A stretch of DNA of 64,000 nucleotides from Podocnemis expansa (lineage: Eukaryota > Chordata > Testudines > Podocnemididae). Under the pieces are notes generated by a model. The model was given only the letters and a program-made list of their open reading frames with translations. It was not told the origin of the DNA and did no database searches. A program made the position numbers and the translations under genes. The first letter of the stretch is position 1. Every line of letters starts with the position of its first letter. Where the stretch lies: positions 4,951,858 to 5,015,857 of the forward strand of contig ML681964.1 in NCBI GenBank assembly GCA_007922195.1, read 5' to 3'. This document shows, one piece after another, positions 45,827 through 58,607 of this stretch.

Positions 45827-46226
45827 AGGTATGTCTACACAGCACTTTTATTTTGAAATAACACTGGTTATTTCGAAATAAAAGATATTTGGTCCACATG
45901 ACGTTTTCTTATTTTGAAAGGACAGATCCCGTCCTTTCGAAATAAGAACTGCTGTTTCGAAACAGGTTAAACCCCGATTGTTTCGAAACGGCTGTTATTT
46001 CGAAATGGTTATTTCGAAATAAGGTCGTTTGGACATGTTGTTTTGAAACAACATGTCCAAATGGCCTTATTTCGAAATAACCATTTCAAAATAACAGCCG
46101 TTTCAAAAACAAGCTTTCCCTTAATTCGAATTAATATTTTGTTAATTCAAATTAACTTATTTCGAAATAATGACTTTATTTCGAAATAACTCATTTCGAA
46201 ATAACGATGTGTGTGTAGACATAGCC
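45827..46226. mobile_element. Harbinger-like TTTCGAAA-family MITE
   Basis: The left end AGGTATGTCTACAC and the inverse right end GGCTATGTCTACAC pair, and TAT flanks both sides (45824-45826 and 46227-46229). The interior is dense in TTATTTCGAAATAA-type palindromes. One arm carries GGACAGATCCCGTCC, the same motif region as GGACGAGGTCCGTCC in the copy at 61826-62681. It appears to sit inside another old TGTCTACAC-type repeat that starts at about 45731. Confidence 0.75.
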
Positions 46227-48516
46227 TATGTTCACATGGGAATTAGGGCAATTTTGAACATGGGTGATAGCCCAAGCTGCCTCTTGTGCTGCAGTGGCCA
46301 CATTGCAGATTTTATGCTGGCTCAAGCAGGGCTAATGCATGTCTGTCTGTCCATGCTCAGCAGCATACTTTCTAGCTGCTGCATATCCTGTATTTCATAC
46401 CAAATGCGAAATCAACAGTTTGATTACATACAGCACAATAGTACAAGTCCCCAGTTCATCCAGAAACAGATTTCCCCTGGAAAATCCTTTTCTTTTGTAT
46501 ATGAAGCTTTTTGAAAATTTTATTAATATGTGCTGCACTGTAACACCTCTGTCCTAAATTTCTGCCCACTATAAGCTAGGACCGAATGACAGGATGAATA
46601 ACTCTTCACTCCCTCTGAAGCCTCTGGGACTGGCCACTGGATACTGGGCTATCTGGACCATGTGTCTGACCTAGTATACTCATTTTTATGTTCTTATGCT
46701 CCCCAGTGTATACCCCACCATCTATAATAAAAAATGGTGGTGTCACTCATTGTAACATAGGAAAATGGCAGAAGAAAATGATATCCAACATCCTAAATCA
46801 TGTGGAGAACTGAGAAATAACTCCAACAACTTGATTGGGTGATTTGTAGGGCATTAATTCTTTAGAAACTGAGAAGCTGAACCCCAGAAGAAAAATGTCC
46901 ATACACTTTTTTTCATTATAGTAATTTTTTTTTATTTTCATTATAATAGTAATTACAGCCTCAGTGCAAGCCATCTCATGATGATTAATAACCAGCTGGG
47001 AATAATGACCCTCAGCTGTGTTCTGAATAATCAATTCCTGCCCATTTATCATTTATCCCCAGAAAATACTCAGTGCTTCGATTAGCAGCATTCGTTTATA
47101 GAGAAAACTTAAAAAAAAAATTTTAGCTGAATATCTCAAAATGAGTTTTATCCCACTAACTCTTCCCCTCTCTTTCTTGTCTCCTAATTTAATGTTACAC
47201 TGCATATGATGGTGGCTTACCCACCTATATCAGGTGTGTTTATGAGCATCTGGTTTATATGTGGGGTCATTTACATATAGGTAAATACATACCTTTTGCA
47301 AACTTCCAGCTTGCTTCAATGCATTGAGGAGGTTAAACGGTATCCATGTCAAAACATCTGATTTTAAATAACTATATTTCCTTTAGGTTTGCTGTCTGTT
47401 GCTTCATTGTTTCATTTAAAATCCCTTAAAGTACATTAAAAGGCTTAATCCAAGAGTAGCTCAATTTATATGAAGGTGAGTAGGTGTGTTACAAATTAAT
47501 AAAGTCTGCAGAATTGAAGACTCTAGTGGTCTTCAGATAAGTGCTGCAGTTAACTGAGAATACACATGAATTCTTAGATTATACATAGCATCAAAGGTCC
47601 CCTTATGATAGAGAAGTACTGTTTCAAGAGTGGTACTCTGTAACTGAAACAACATTTCTAGCCCTAGTGTAATCAAGTGAAAGGACACTCATCTAATCAA
47701 AAGTTTACATTGTAAATGTATTGTCATCATCATTCATTTTTACGACTTCTCTTTGCTGCATTTTTTCATTTCAGTAGATCTAGTCCAATAGTTATAGGTA
47801 GTTTCCTTTGGTTTATTAATATGAAATCAAAGATGAAATAAATAACAACATATGTACTGAAATCCAATGAAAGAACTCACCCCACACCAGTGGCTCCTGC
47901 AGCTCCTGTCCTGTGTGACTGCTTCCCTCACTCCTGGCATTGTCATCTGGTGCACAGGTACAGTCACTCAACACTGGCCCAAGTCCAACATGTTGTTGTG
48001 GGGACAAGTGGACCAAATTTCATTGAGTGCTCTTGCAACACGGTGAATGAATGCCCTGGTTCTGGGGTCAGCCCCGGAGGAAGTGAAAGCAGGAACGCTG
48101 TCTCTCTTGTATTCTTAATGCTTGCTCAGCCTGACCCAGGCAATGTGGAGGAGGAAGCGGCATGATTCAAATGTAGGAGGGACAAGAGCTAGACTTGGGG
48201 AATGAGGGAGGAGAGTTGACTGGGACAAGGAGTATGAGGGTGGGAAGATTTGGACTGGTAGGGATCAGAAAACCTGGAGTTTGGATTGGGGAAGACTGGG
48301 ACCAGCTAGGCAAGGACCCTGGACCTGAAAGCTGGGGAACACACAATGAAAATGCTCACTTAATGAGCACCTACAGAAGCTGCTCAGATAGAGGAAGCTT
48401 GCTAGATGGCAGATTCTGTCTCAGGCAGCTGGAGGAGATGAACAAAACCTGCGTAGCTCAGCAAGTCACTTAGATTTGGATTGGCTTCACCTCCATCTGT
48501 TATTAAGTATTTAAAA

Positions 48517-50113
48517 CAGGCGTGGCCAAACTGCAGCTCGGGAGCCATATGTGGCTCATGAATGAAAAAGTGTGACTTGTGGAAGAATGTTAGCAAATCA
48601 ATTTAGAAAAGCAGCCCCAGGCTAGGAGTTTTAAATCTCCTGCCCCGAGCATGCTTAGAGGGGAGCCCCAGCCTGTGCCTAGCCGCTGGAGCAGCCAGAT
48701 AAGGGGGCTCAGGGGAGGAGGAGGTTGGCCCAGGGGAGCCAACCTCAGGGCAGCGGGAAGAAGTATGGCTGCTTCCACCTGCCCCCCCCCACCTACGCAG
48801 GCCAGCTACCACCTGGGCCCCCCTCCACTGCATGGGCCAGCCTCCAGCCCCCTGTCACTGGGGGACACCCTGGGGCCAGAGAGCACTGCTGCCCTGGCCC
48901 CGCTCTGGCCAGTCTGCCTGGAGGATGGGGGGCTGGCTGGCATGTAGCAGCCTCCAGTGCAGCCCCCCAGGGCCACAAACCCTGGAAGGCTGCACAGGAG
49001 TGGTGGTGACCTCTCTGTAAGCCAGCCAGTCCCCTCCCTCACCCCCAAGCGGAGCAAACAAGTGTTGGCCCACCCTGCCCCCCACCCCCGGGATGAAGCA
49101 GCTGGCCCAGGGGGCAGAGTGGAGTGCAGAGCCTGGCCTCTAGCTCCAGGGCCCTGCCCCTATGCTGGCAGGGCAGGAGTGCTCTTAGCCCCCTACCGGC
49201 ACTGAGCTGCAGTCATTAAAGGATAATTTGATGGGCTCTGGAACCCTCCTAATCTCTGGACCCCATTCCTGTACTCTCCAGGCCCCCTTTATGCATGTGT
49301 GACCCCCAGGCCAGGTAGGCATTTGCAACCACTTCTCAGTGCCATGTCCTACCAATGCCTCTCCATCCAAACCCACAGCCCCCTGCTATCCCAGCCCTTC
49401 TGATGCCCCTCAGCACACCAGTCCCTTCTATTTGGCCCTAGGACTCCACAGCGAAGCCCCCAAGGAAGCCAAGCACCCTGCATGGCCACCCCCTCTGTGC
49501 CCAGCTGGCCCTCCCTACCTCCTTGTGCTCCCGTTCTGGCTCCACCGCCATGACATCATGGCTGCGGTGCTCCTGGCCCCAGCACAGTACAGCTGGCAGA
49601 TGCAGACCTGGTCAGTGCACCCTGCCCACCTCCTGCCCTGCTCCCTGGCTGCTTCCGGTGCACCCCCAGGCAGCCCAGGCAGAAATTGTGGCAGCAGGGG
49701 AGGGTGAGCGGGTATTTCAGGGTGTCCAGGAAGATGAGGCAGCCAAAGGGGCCATCCTGCAGGCTGGGCAGGCTGTTGCAAGCTGAGCTGCTCTGCATGC
49801 TGCGCCTGGCCAAGGGACACCAGTTCTCGCTCATGGGGGCAGCTGGCTCTGCCTGCCAGGAACTGGTGTCAGTGGTTGCAGCTGTGGGGCGGGCTGGCTC
49901 TGGGGAGGACTGCCTCTGCTGCAGGCATCCTCTGAGAAAGAGATGGGGGATAGCCTCCTCCATCAGGGTCAGGGATCGGAAGGGGAAGCACACCAGAACA
50001 CAGTGTTCCACCCCATTATTTTATTTTTAGGGGCTGCAGAAAGCTGGCCCCTAAAGTTTGTGGGCCCTGGAACAGCATTCTTGTGCATTCCCCCTTTCTT
50101 TAACCTCTGGTGA
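48517..50113. repeat. GC-rich composite repeat block
   Basis: The left edge CAGGCGTGGCCAAACTGCAG is a typical hAT terminus, but no matching right end was found. The right edge, reverse-complemented, is CAGAGGTTAAAG, related to the MITE at 7972-8567; the text ACACAGTGTTCCACCCC and TTATTTTTAGGGGCTG near 50000 is also shared with that MITE. In between, about 1.3 kb of GC-rich sequence has many spurious open frames and includes a RING-like fragment on the minus strand. At least two elements are probably joined here. Confidence 0.5.
49556..49848 (-). pseudogene. RING-finger-like gene fragment (TRIM type), degraded
   Basis: The minus-strand frame reads MSENWCPLARRSM near 49840, then DTLKYPLTLPCCHNFCLGCL. 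The pattern PLTLPC-x-H-x-x-C-x-x-C is the hallmark of TRIM/RING E3 ubiquitin ligase N-termini (compare the family form DPVTLPCGHNFC). The first zinc pair is damaged: C-L-I-F stands where C-x-x-C is expected. No B-box, coiled coil or splice sites follow. It is likely a captured or retroposed fragment rather than a working gene. Confidence 0.55.
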
Positions 50114-50225
50114 ACTGGGTGGGTGTGACATAATCAGGGGTTATGGGCTGGTTCTTGGAGTCCCCTTTTTGGCTGGGGCCTGGGGCTGAAGCCCTTAAAG
50201 CCCCTTTGATAATGGGGCCTTGACT

Positions 50226-51830
50226 GGTCCCCTTGAAAGTCTGTTCCAGAACTTCACTCCTCTAAACTTCCTGATGGCCAGTTTGTATCCATTTGTTCTT
50301 GTGTCCACATTGGTGCTGAACTTAAATAATTCCTCTCCTCCCTTATATTTATCCCACTGAAATATTTATACAGAGATCATATCTTCTCTTAACCTTTTTT
50401 TGATTAAGCTAAACAAGCCAAGCTCTTTGAGTCTTCTCTTAGAAGGCAAGTTTTCTGTTCCTTGGATCGTCCTGGAGGCCCTTCTGTGTAACCAGTCTAG
50501 TTTGAATTTATCTTTCTTAAACATGGGAGATAGTACATGCAGGATTTTAGATGAATTCTTGCCGGCATCTTGTATTAACACCTCCCTGTCTCTACTGGAA
50601 GTGACTCACCTGATGGATCCTAGGACTGCATTTGCTTTTAATACAGCCACATCACATTGGTGGCTCATAGTCATCCCGTGATCAACCAACAGACCCAGCT
50701 CGTTCTCCTCTGTCACTTTCAACTGATGCAGCCCTAGTTTATAACAAAAATTCTTATTAGTCCCTCCATGACCTCGCACTTTCCACTATTAAATTTCACC
50801 CTATTTCTATTACTCCAGTTTACAAGGTCATCCAGATCATCTTGTATGATATCCCAATCCTCCTCTGTATTAGCAATACCTCCTAGCTTTGTGTCATCTG
50901 CAGACTTTATTAGTACATTCCCACCTTTTGTGCCAAGGTTAGTAATAAAAAAGTTAAATAAGATTGCTCCCAAGACTGATTCCTGAGAAAACTACACCAG
51001 TAATCTCCCTCCAGACTAACAGTTCACCTTTCATTATATGACATGTTGTATTCTCCCCTTTAACCAGTTCCTTATCCACCTTTCAATTTTCATATTAATA
51101 TTCATCTTTTCCAGTTTCACTAGTAATTCCCCATGTGGAACCATACAAAATGCCTTACTGAAATCTAGGTAAATTAGATCCACTGCATTCCCTCTTAGTC
51201 TCTAAATAATCTTTTATCTTCTGAAAGAAGAAGATCAGGTTGGTTTGGCATGATCTACCTTTTGTAAAGCCATGATATTTTGTTCCAATTGCCTTTAACC
51301 TTGATGTCCTTAATTACTTTCTCTTTCAAAATTTTTTCCAAGACCTCGCATACTACTGAAGTTAAACTAACAAGCCTGTCGTTACCTGGTTCACTTTCCC
51401 CCCCTTTCTTAAAAATAGGGACTATGTTAGCAATTCCCCAGTAATGTGGTACAATCCCAAAGTTTAGAGTCATTAAAAATCCTTGCTATTGGGGTTACAA
51501 TTTCATGTGCCAGTTCCTTCAGTATTCTTGAATGGAGATTATCTAGGTCTCCCGAGTTAGTCCCATTAAGCTGTTTCATTTTGGATTCTGTCTCAGATGC
51601 AGTAATTTCTATTTCCATATCCTCATTCCCATTTGCCACACTGCCACTATCCTTAAACTCTTCTTTAGCCTCAAAAACAGAAGCAAAGTATTGGTTTAGA
51701 TATTGATCCATGACTAGATTATCCTTAATGTTCACTTCATTCTCATTGCTTGGGGGTCCCACTTCTTCTTTCTTTGTTTTCTTCTTATTTCTATAGCTGT
51801 AGAACCTTTTAATATTCATTCAAATTCCCT
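50226..51830 (-). pseudogene. Old CR1-type LINE ORF2, broken
   Basis: On the minus strand, ordered fragments read YFASVFEAKEEF and LDNLHSRILKELAHEI (51819-51427), IANIVPIFKKGGESEPGN and RLVSLTSVVCEVLEKIL (51473-51255), LFNFFITNLG with the catalytic-type box SADDTKLGG (50973-50734), and LDWLHRRASRTIQG with LKELGLFSL (50581-50366). These are the reverse transcriptase landmarks of CR1. Divergence from the 11503-13102 copy and the many breaks indicate an older subfamily. Confidence 0.8.
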
Positions 51831-52679
51831 TTGCAAGATCCAAATTTTAGTGGTTTGTTTGTTAGCACTTAATTTTGGAGTGTGTTTTTAATGTACATGG
51901 TGATGTATGTGTTTAGAAAATGCCATGTTTGAGGAAATGCTCCTTGCACTTCGAGCAGAAGGTGATGAAGTTTGTAAAGAATAAAGAAAACAAACTCTTC
52001 TTGTTTGACTTTCTGACAGCACAGTTTATGAGAGTAAAACCTGGGTGCATGTTTCCACAGGACAGCATAATGTAATACAGACTAATCTGGTTGTTTAATG
52101 GGGGGAATGTCCACCAGCACATAGCTAACAGAGGCAGATCCACCATCTCCTATGCTGGCTGTCATGACAGGCTTGTCAGGGGCTTATCAAGAGAAGATGG
52201 ATGTGCCTGATTCTCAAGTGCCATTAAGTGTTTGAGGTCCTTTTGTCCCAGCAGTGCAAGCTTAAACTGTCCCCTTGCTGCTTTAACTTATGCCAGGACC
52301 TAAAAGTTGGGAATCATGAACTTGTGATTAGCTCCCTCTTAGACCCTGCCATCACGTTGTGTGTGTGCTGTGTGGAGTGAAGCACATAGATTTTAAATCT
52401 AGAAGGGATCATTATAAATATCTGCTGTTCAGACAGCCAGACTAGGCTATAGAATTTCACCCTGTAATGCCTGTGTCAAGCCTAGTAACTTACGACTAAG
52501 CTAAAACATACTTGTTAGGAAAGCATCCAAGCTTTCCCTTCTCATCCTGCTAGTTCTTCACATTTCTGTCATGGTACCTTGCCTGTTGATAGCACTGAGA
52601 TCCATTCTGATTTTGGTGAACATAAGTGATGATGACTTCCTAGGGCCAGCAAACACTTACTACCTCTCTATCTTTGTAG

Positions 52680-52728
52680 GTATCGCTACTATCCATGGGG
52701 AACAAAGAACCACCCAACCAAAAGATGA
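52680..52728 (+). CDS. Host gene, terminal coding exon
   Basis: The acceptor is ATCTTTGTAG (ending 52679). The first base G completes AGG (Arg) with exon 7. The peptide is RYRYYPWGTKNHPTKR, closed by TGA at 52726-52728. The tail is basic and aromatic. Across eight exons the visible coding length is 771 bases (256 residues and stop) with no frame conflict. The gene identity is unknown to me. Confidence 0.78.
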
Positions 52729-54980
52729 GAGCACGCAGTTCAGAACAGACTGGGCTTTTTTCCTGATGAAATCAAACTGCCCTCACTTCAACAAATATTG
52801 TGTGATTACCAAAGGGATAATAAGATTTGCTCAAAATATGTTGGCAGAAATGGATTCCAACACTGAAACAAAGGGGGACAGCTTTCAAAAGACCTCATGA
52901 CTGATGAACTTCAGGATGATATGTTTGTGGCAGCTCTCTTTAGAGCATAGGCTTCTTGCTCTGTGTGTGTGCGGGGGAGTTCTGTACATACTATTTGGGA
53001 AAATGCTTCTGAGTGTGTGCACTAGGAGAGAAACATAGTTCCTGACAATGCATATGTTCTATTTTTTTATTTTATTTTTTTAAGAATGGTTGACTATTCA
53101 GGTTTTCTGGAACTGTATTTTTAAGGCTTATAGGTTGGCTATCTTTTATAGCAAAAGAAAGAAATCAAAAGGGACACCAGCCAAGATATAAAGGTTTATA
53201 GGTTCACTGCACTAGAATTAGAAATTTATTAAACTTGATCAAAATAGTAATAATAATTAAAATATTTAAATGTAGCCATTTGGATAGTAGCAATTTCTAA
53301 TACTGCTCTAGTATATTAATAGTCAGTATTTACAGTTTGTACAGCTTCTGAGAATAATTGTTATTTTAAAATTGTAACTTTGAATACAGTATCAGAATGT
53401 GTGTGTATATATGTGTCGTGTGCACGTATATATGCAGCATATGTACAGAGAGAGACATGCATATGTTGTTTAGATATGTATGTGTAAAATATGTATCATA
53501 TGTATACAGTGTAATATGCACACATTTACTGTTGAAGAGAGAATAAATAACTAAATGAAACCAAAGCTTTGCTGCTAATCAAATGTGTAGCACTTAATGT
53601 TCTTTGAGGATATCTCTGTGTACACTATATGATAAACAGAGATGCAATGACTGTCAGTTGAACACTACTGAAACTATTATTTTCATTTTTAGAATTCTGA
53701 AGAGTGGGAAAGCAGATCCCTTTAGTCTGATTATACTATATCCACTCAGTCTAACATAACTACTATAAAAATCAGAATACATATGATGACATATACCTGG
53801 ACTGTTGAAACTTATTTATATCATGCTTATCATATAATTCCTTGTGACAGATTGGACACATAAGTATGTCATATTTGCAGTATGTACAATGGCAAAGTAT
53901 TTCTGCTATAGTTCAGTTGAAACACATATCAATAATGAGACACTCTTTCTTAATATTATACAGAATATTATTTTCCTTGAGATTTGGGATTTTACTAGCC
54001 TGGATTCTGAGGTGGTAAAAGTTGGCATCAGAAGGCCTAACTGAGAGTGGGGAACAAAAGACAGCCACCTCTTCCCAGACGCAGACAGTGAGGAGGTTTG
54101 AGGTGGTGTAAAATGCACATGAATTCAGAGAATGAGTGAGTAAGAGAGTGGGAAGAGCACAAAGACAAAAGAGGCATGTTTAAATTACAAGGAGGCCTGT
54201 TATGTAAAACATGGGTTTTCCTTATGCTGTGTAACCTGGCCAGGAAAAAACATGTGACAGCCCTATCTAACATAAAGCATTCCCCCCAGCAAGTCTAAAT
54301 GTAAATGTAGTACACACCGTTTTGGTGTCTGTGTAATAGAGTCATAGAAATTAAGGTCTGTTGAGGACCACTTTACATAGCAAAGGATACTTTTATTATC
54401 AACAGGAATATCAGAGTTGATTAGATCTGCGTTAGAAAGATTTAGAAAAGATACTGTATTTTGTTGATGATATTTTCACACATACTATTCACCTATGTAT
54501 AGCCCCAAAATATCTACTATCTAATGCTTTTCTGCTTTCCTACTACCAGAAATGCTATAATTAATGCCAATCCACTTGTAGATGCTTCTATTGCTATTTC
54601 AAGGGAGACATGCCTGCCAGTTTCCCTCTCACCTGTTAAAAATTGGCTGCCATGCTGTGCAATTCTCTAAAACCTTGCTACCATCATTGTTGATTGCACT
54701 TTACTGGACACATAATCCTTGTCCTAATTTATAATCTTCCAGAGTATAATTGCATTTTATGACTCCTAAATTACATTTACTTTAAAGCTATAGAATAAAG
54801 CACTGTATGTGTTGCCACAGAACTAAAAGGTATGATGTGTCAAGCTGTGTGGAATGTGTACTTCCTCAAAAGATAACTGCACATATTTTGAAAATGTAAA
54901 TACAGATTACTTTTAATAAATATATGCTTACATTGAGTGCCTTCAAAACTTAGCATTCACGTAATCTCAGGAACATGAAA
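52729..54980 (+). other. Probable 3' UTR of the host gene
   Basis: No splice donor is needed after the stop. Candidate AATAAA signals occur near 53543, 54794, 54918 and 54978; the one near 54794 is followed by a GT-rich stretch (CTGTATGTGTTGCC). The true end cannot be decided from sequence alone. The region contains an alternating purine/pyrimidine tract at 53398-53520. Confidence 0.4.
53398..53520. repeat. Alternating purine-pyrimidine (TG/TA/CA) tract
   Basis: GTGTGTGTATATATGTGTCG is followed by GTGCACGTATATATGCAGC and further ATGTATGTG and ATATGTATC text. It is an imperfect dinucleotide repeat, variable in length by nature, in the likely 3' UTR. Confidence 0.7.
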
Positions 54981-54989
54981 TAAACATTT

Positions 54990-57900
54990 TGTCTCCCTTG
55001 ATTTAGAATAGCAAATATTGCAGGCCCTGGAGAATGGAAAATGTTGAGTTTGTAATGGCTCCCATGGTACATATCATTTGAAAATCAAACTCCATACCTG
55101 TTGTGTTTTGCAATAAGAAGTCTATCAAAATGTTTTTCCAAGTAAGGTACTCGTTCCTCCAAAAGGTGTCGCTGAATGGTTATCTAATTTAAAGTATTAT
55201 AAATATTAGAGCAGCTGCCTTGCAAATATATGATAAGTAACAATTGTTGATGTATTATTTACAATGAAGTCACTAAAACCTTATTTAATCTTACTTTATA
55301 TATTGGGCCAACTCAAACCAAATGCATGCTCCCACTATCATTTTCTTTTCAAAACAGCATACAACTGTCTTTACTAATACAGTGGGTATAAGTACAAATG
55401 CTTATTTACAATGCTATTCCTTCACACACTTTTTAAAAATATTTGTCAGACTATTGTAAAAGAAAATAGGGGACACTACATCAATAATGGGTTGTACTTT
55501 ATTTTCATGATTGTATTAAAGTGATGTTATTTGTGGTTAGCGTACATTTGTGTGATATTAAGTGTCTGCTGATACTTAATGGCATAGTTTTCACTGGAGA
55601 ACAAACTATAGCTGGTGACTCTACATGTAATCATAAATGTATTTTTAGCAGTATCAATAATGGGGCAAAAATCATGTGGCTGTGGAAATACCAAAGCATA
55701 GAAAAATCATGTTTCAGCTGTGCTTGCTTGTGGCAGGCAGTGGAAAGAACCCTTAGGGGCAGAGGTGGGTTAGAGGCTGCAGGCTCCTGGGCCTTTCCTA
55801 TCTGTTGGTCCCCTCACCTGAGGCTGTAGCCTTCACCTCTTGTGTAGAGCTCTGGGCCCTCTGTAGGTGGGTCAGTGCTGGAGGGCCTTAGGGCCAGAGA
55901 CTAGCCCTAGCCTGACTGGTCAACTCCTGGAGGCAGCAGGGCCAACTGGTGCATGCAGTACAGCTTCAGGCTGCACTGGAGTACTGCACACCAGCTGGCC
56001 CTGCCCCCTGGAACAGAGTGACCAGTAGTGCTGGACTGCCCGTTCGGCCCAGGGGAAGGGTGGGAGCATGGAGCCTGGCCTTGGGCCCGTGGTGCCCCCC
56101 CCATCCCAGAAGGGTGGAGAGCCCCCACATCACAGTGGGCCCTGGGCAGAGGCGCCACGGGCCCGTGCAGTAATCCACCACAGCTTAGGGGGACTCCTCT
56201 GCAGCAGCTGTCACACTAGAATGCAGAGCTGGGAATTGGAGCTGCCAGGGGCAGTGGCAAAAATGCATGTGTACAGCATGGATCCACTAGGCTAAAAGTC
56301 CATGCTAGGGATTCAGTGGGCCTCATCTGGTACTGTCCCTGTGTTCTGTAGGAATGGTTGGAACTCTCCAGCATTCTGGATGTATTGCAGGTTAGAGTTG
56401 AGGATACAATCCCTACTTCCCCGCTGATTCCCTTCCCTTCATCTTTTGAGCCCTTAACCTATTTACACTGGATGTGGAAAACTGGACATTTTCTGCCTTG
56501 AGATTGCCCATTCCAAGAACAGACAATACCATACACCATAAAAGCTCAGTAATACACAAAGATAAGGTGAGAGCAGTGACCACTTTGCAAAGGAACCTAG
56601 CTTGCATGCCGTTTTCCAAATGTGAGCCCTTTGTGACTGTGACGAGTGCCGTAATCGAGAATCATCAATATTGAACACATGCACAGAATATTACTGTTAT
56701 AAACAGTATTAAATATGAATCAAATATATTCTGTTTGGTTGACTTACACATTTGTTTTTTTTTAAATGCCAGTATATTTCTTGTTTGTATGTTTGGTGAG
56801 AGATCTTTAGTGATTCACTGAATTGAGGTGTATGCCATTTGCCCATGATTTTTTTTAACCTTTAACCATTTCTTGGGGGACTTGCTTTAATGATCCATTG
56901 TTTGTAAGATTTCAGGGGAAAAAAATAACGCTTTTGCAAAGCCATCTTGTGTTGTACTTGGCTGCTCTTACAACTTCTAATTTGTTTGCTTCTGGGTCAT
57001 TAGTGCAATTTTTTTTAATGAGACTTCTGTTAAGTAAATCTAAATAATGTGCTGAAAGTACATATGCGTGTTACTGACTTTTGATATATTTTGTCTTTCA
57101 AATTAATAGCTGTTAGAGAAAATACTTACTCTTTTATACTATTTTTATATGAATAGGAAATGTCTCATAGGCAACATTCTATGCTAGAGAAGTTCTGTTG
57201 AACATTGGAGTTAAGTTACACACTGTAAGCAGGAATGCTGTAGTTGGTTGTGTATGCTCAGTCTACAAAGTAGCCTTCAGAAAGCTCCAAGTATGTTTGA
57301 AATGCAATCCTTCCCATGTGTGAATGGTCTACAGGCCTTGCAAATAGTAAACCATGGACACATACAATAAGTTTATAAATTGTAGATTATCCATGCATTT
57401 GTAATACTGTCACTTCTAGGTTTAGATTTGTAAATGTAAAAAAAGGTACAATTAACTAAAGGATGTGAAAAGGACATGGTTATTTTAAAAGCTTTCCCAT
57501 TAGACTGCACAGTCTAAACAAAACAATAGGCTGAAACAAATATAGGACTTAAGTTTGATCTCAGATAGGAGGATATGCATCATTGGGTATCCTTCAGGAT
57601 AAAAGTTCATGTGTAACCATTCCTGTAAACTATGCAGGAATTTGTGATTATATATCTGAAGCAGCAGCTGCTTCATTTCAAATAGTGAAAAAGATCCAGC
57701 TAAAAAATTTTGTACTGGTCATTGTTGGAGATGTGATGCTAACCTAGATGGACTCACTGGTCTTATCCAGTTGTAGGAATTCCTGTATTTCTTCATAGAA
57801 ATCATTGACTTAAAGACTCTACCTAACCTTCAAAAGAATAGTTTGGAGAAGTGTATTTCATCATTTCAATTGTGTTTCCAGTTAGAAGATTTAACAATTA

Positions 57901-58260
57901 ATGCAAGATGTTATGAAATGTTGTTAAAAAGTAGCAAGACTGAGATAAACATATGCCATACATTTCCCTCCTATTTTAGATAATTTTTATGCTCCACAAG
58001 CAATTTTTAAAGCACTTCACTCCAAAGCCCCCTGAACCCATTCAAGTTGTTATGCAAGAAATTTGTAATTTTAGCCAGATTCCAGGAAGAACTGGAAATT
58101 TCATGTGAATGTGTGTTTAGGTAGAAACAAAATAGGAAATTACTTTAGAACATTATTTGCTTTCACCTGGATGAGCTGGCAACTGATTGAACGCATACTA
58201 AAAGTTGAGTTGAAGGTTCCTTCATTCAGTTTGTCCAAATAAACAGCAGCAACTAGAAAC
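54990..58260. other. Intergenic sequence, no gene recognised
   Basis: AT-rich sequence between the host gene's 3' end and the second DIRS element. A GC-rich patch at about 55735-56300 has open frames on both strands but no domain, splice pattern or repeat ends that I could pair. Confidence 0.4.
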
Positions 58261-58607
58261 AAAAATTTCTTCGTCGAGCAGTGTCCCCGCTGCTCCACTG
58301 TAGGTGTTGGGCTGTGCCCGCACCCAGCTGCAGAGATTCTCCTCACAGAGCCTGAGGGGGGGAGCGCGAGTGACCAAAGGGTGCACGGCCAGCTTCCCGC
58401 CATTTGGAACGCGCGCGCCCCCCCCCCCCCCGCACCCGTCAGTTCCTTCTTAACTGCCGCTTACCCAGCACGGAGTTTTCACCCGTTCCTCAGCCTGTTT
58501 TCCCTTCAGATTGAATAGCGTTTTAGTGATAGTTTGGTTCTGAGTTTGTTAGTTAGATAGTGTTTAAGAGTTCTTATCAAAAAAAAAAAATCTCCTCATC
58601 CGCCGCA

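Larger units (their letters stand above)
42712..52679 (+). other. Intron 7 of the host gene, about 10 kb
   Basis: The donor is GTGAGT at 42712 and the acceptor is ATCTTTGTAG ending 52679. It contains a Harbinger-like element, a GC-rich composite block and an old CR1 copy. No gene or repeat could be supported in 42720-45720, 46520-47800 and 51840-52570, which are AT-rich. Confidence 0.65.

Noticed and set aside
48600..49800. Overlapping proline-rich open frames as a host gene or CpG-island promoter
   Set aside because: Frames are open on both strands, lack splice sites and recognisable domains apart from the RING fragment, and the block shows repeat-like borders.
55740..56300. GC-rich patch as a gene or MITE
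   Set aside because: No paired termini, target duplication, splice pattern or protein motif could be found.
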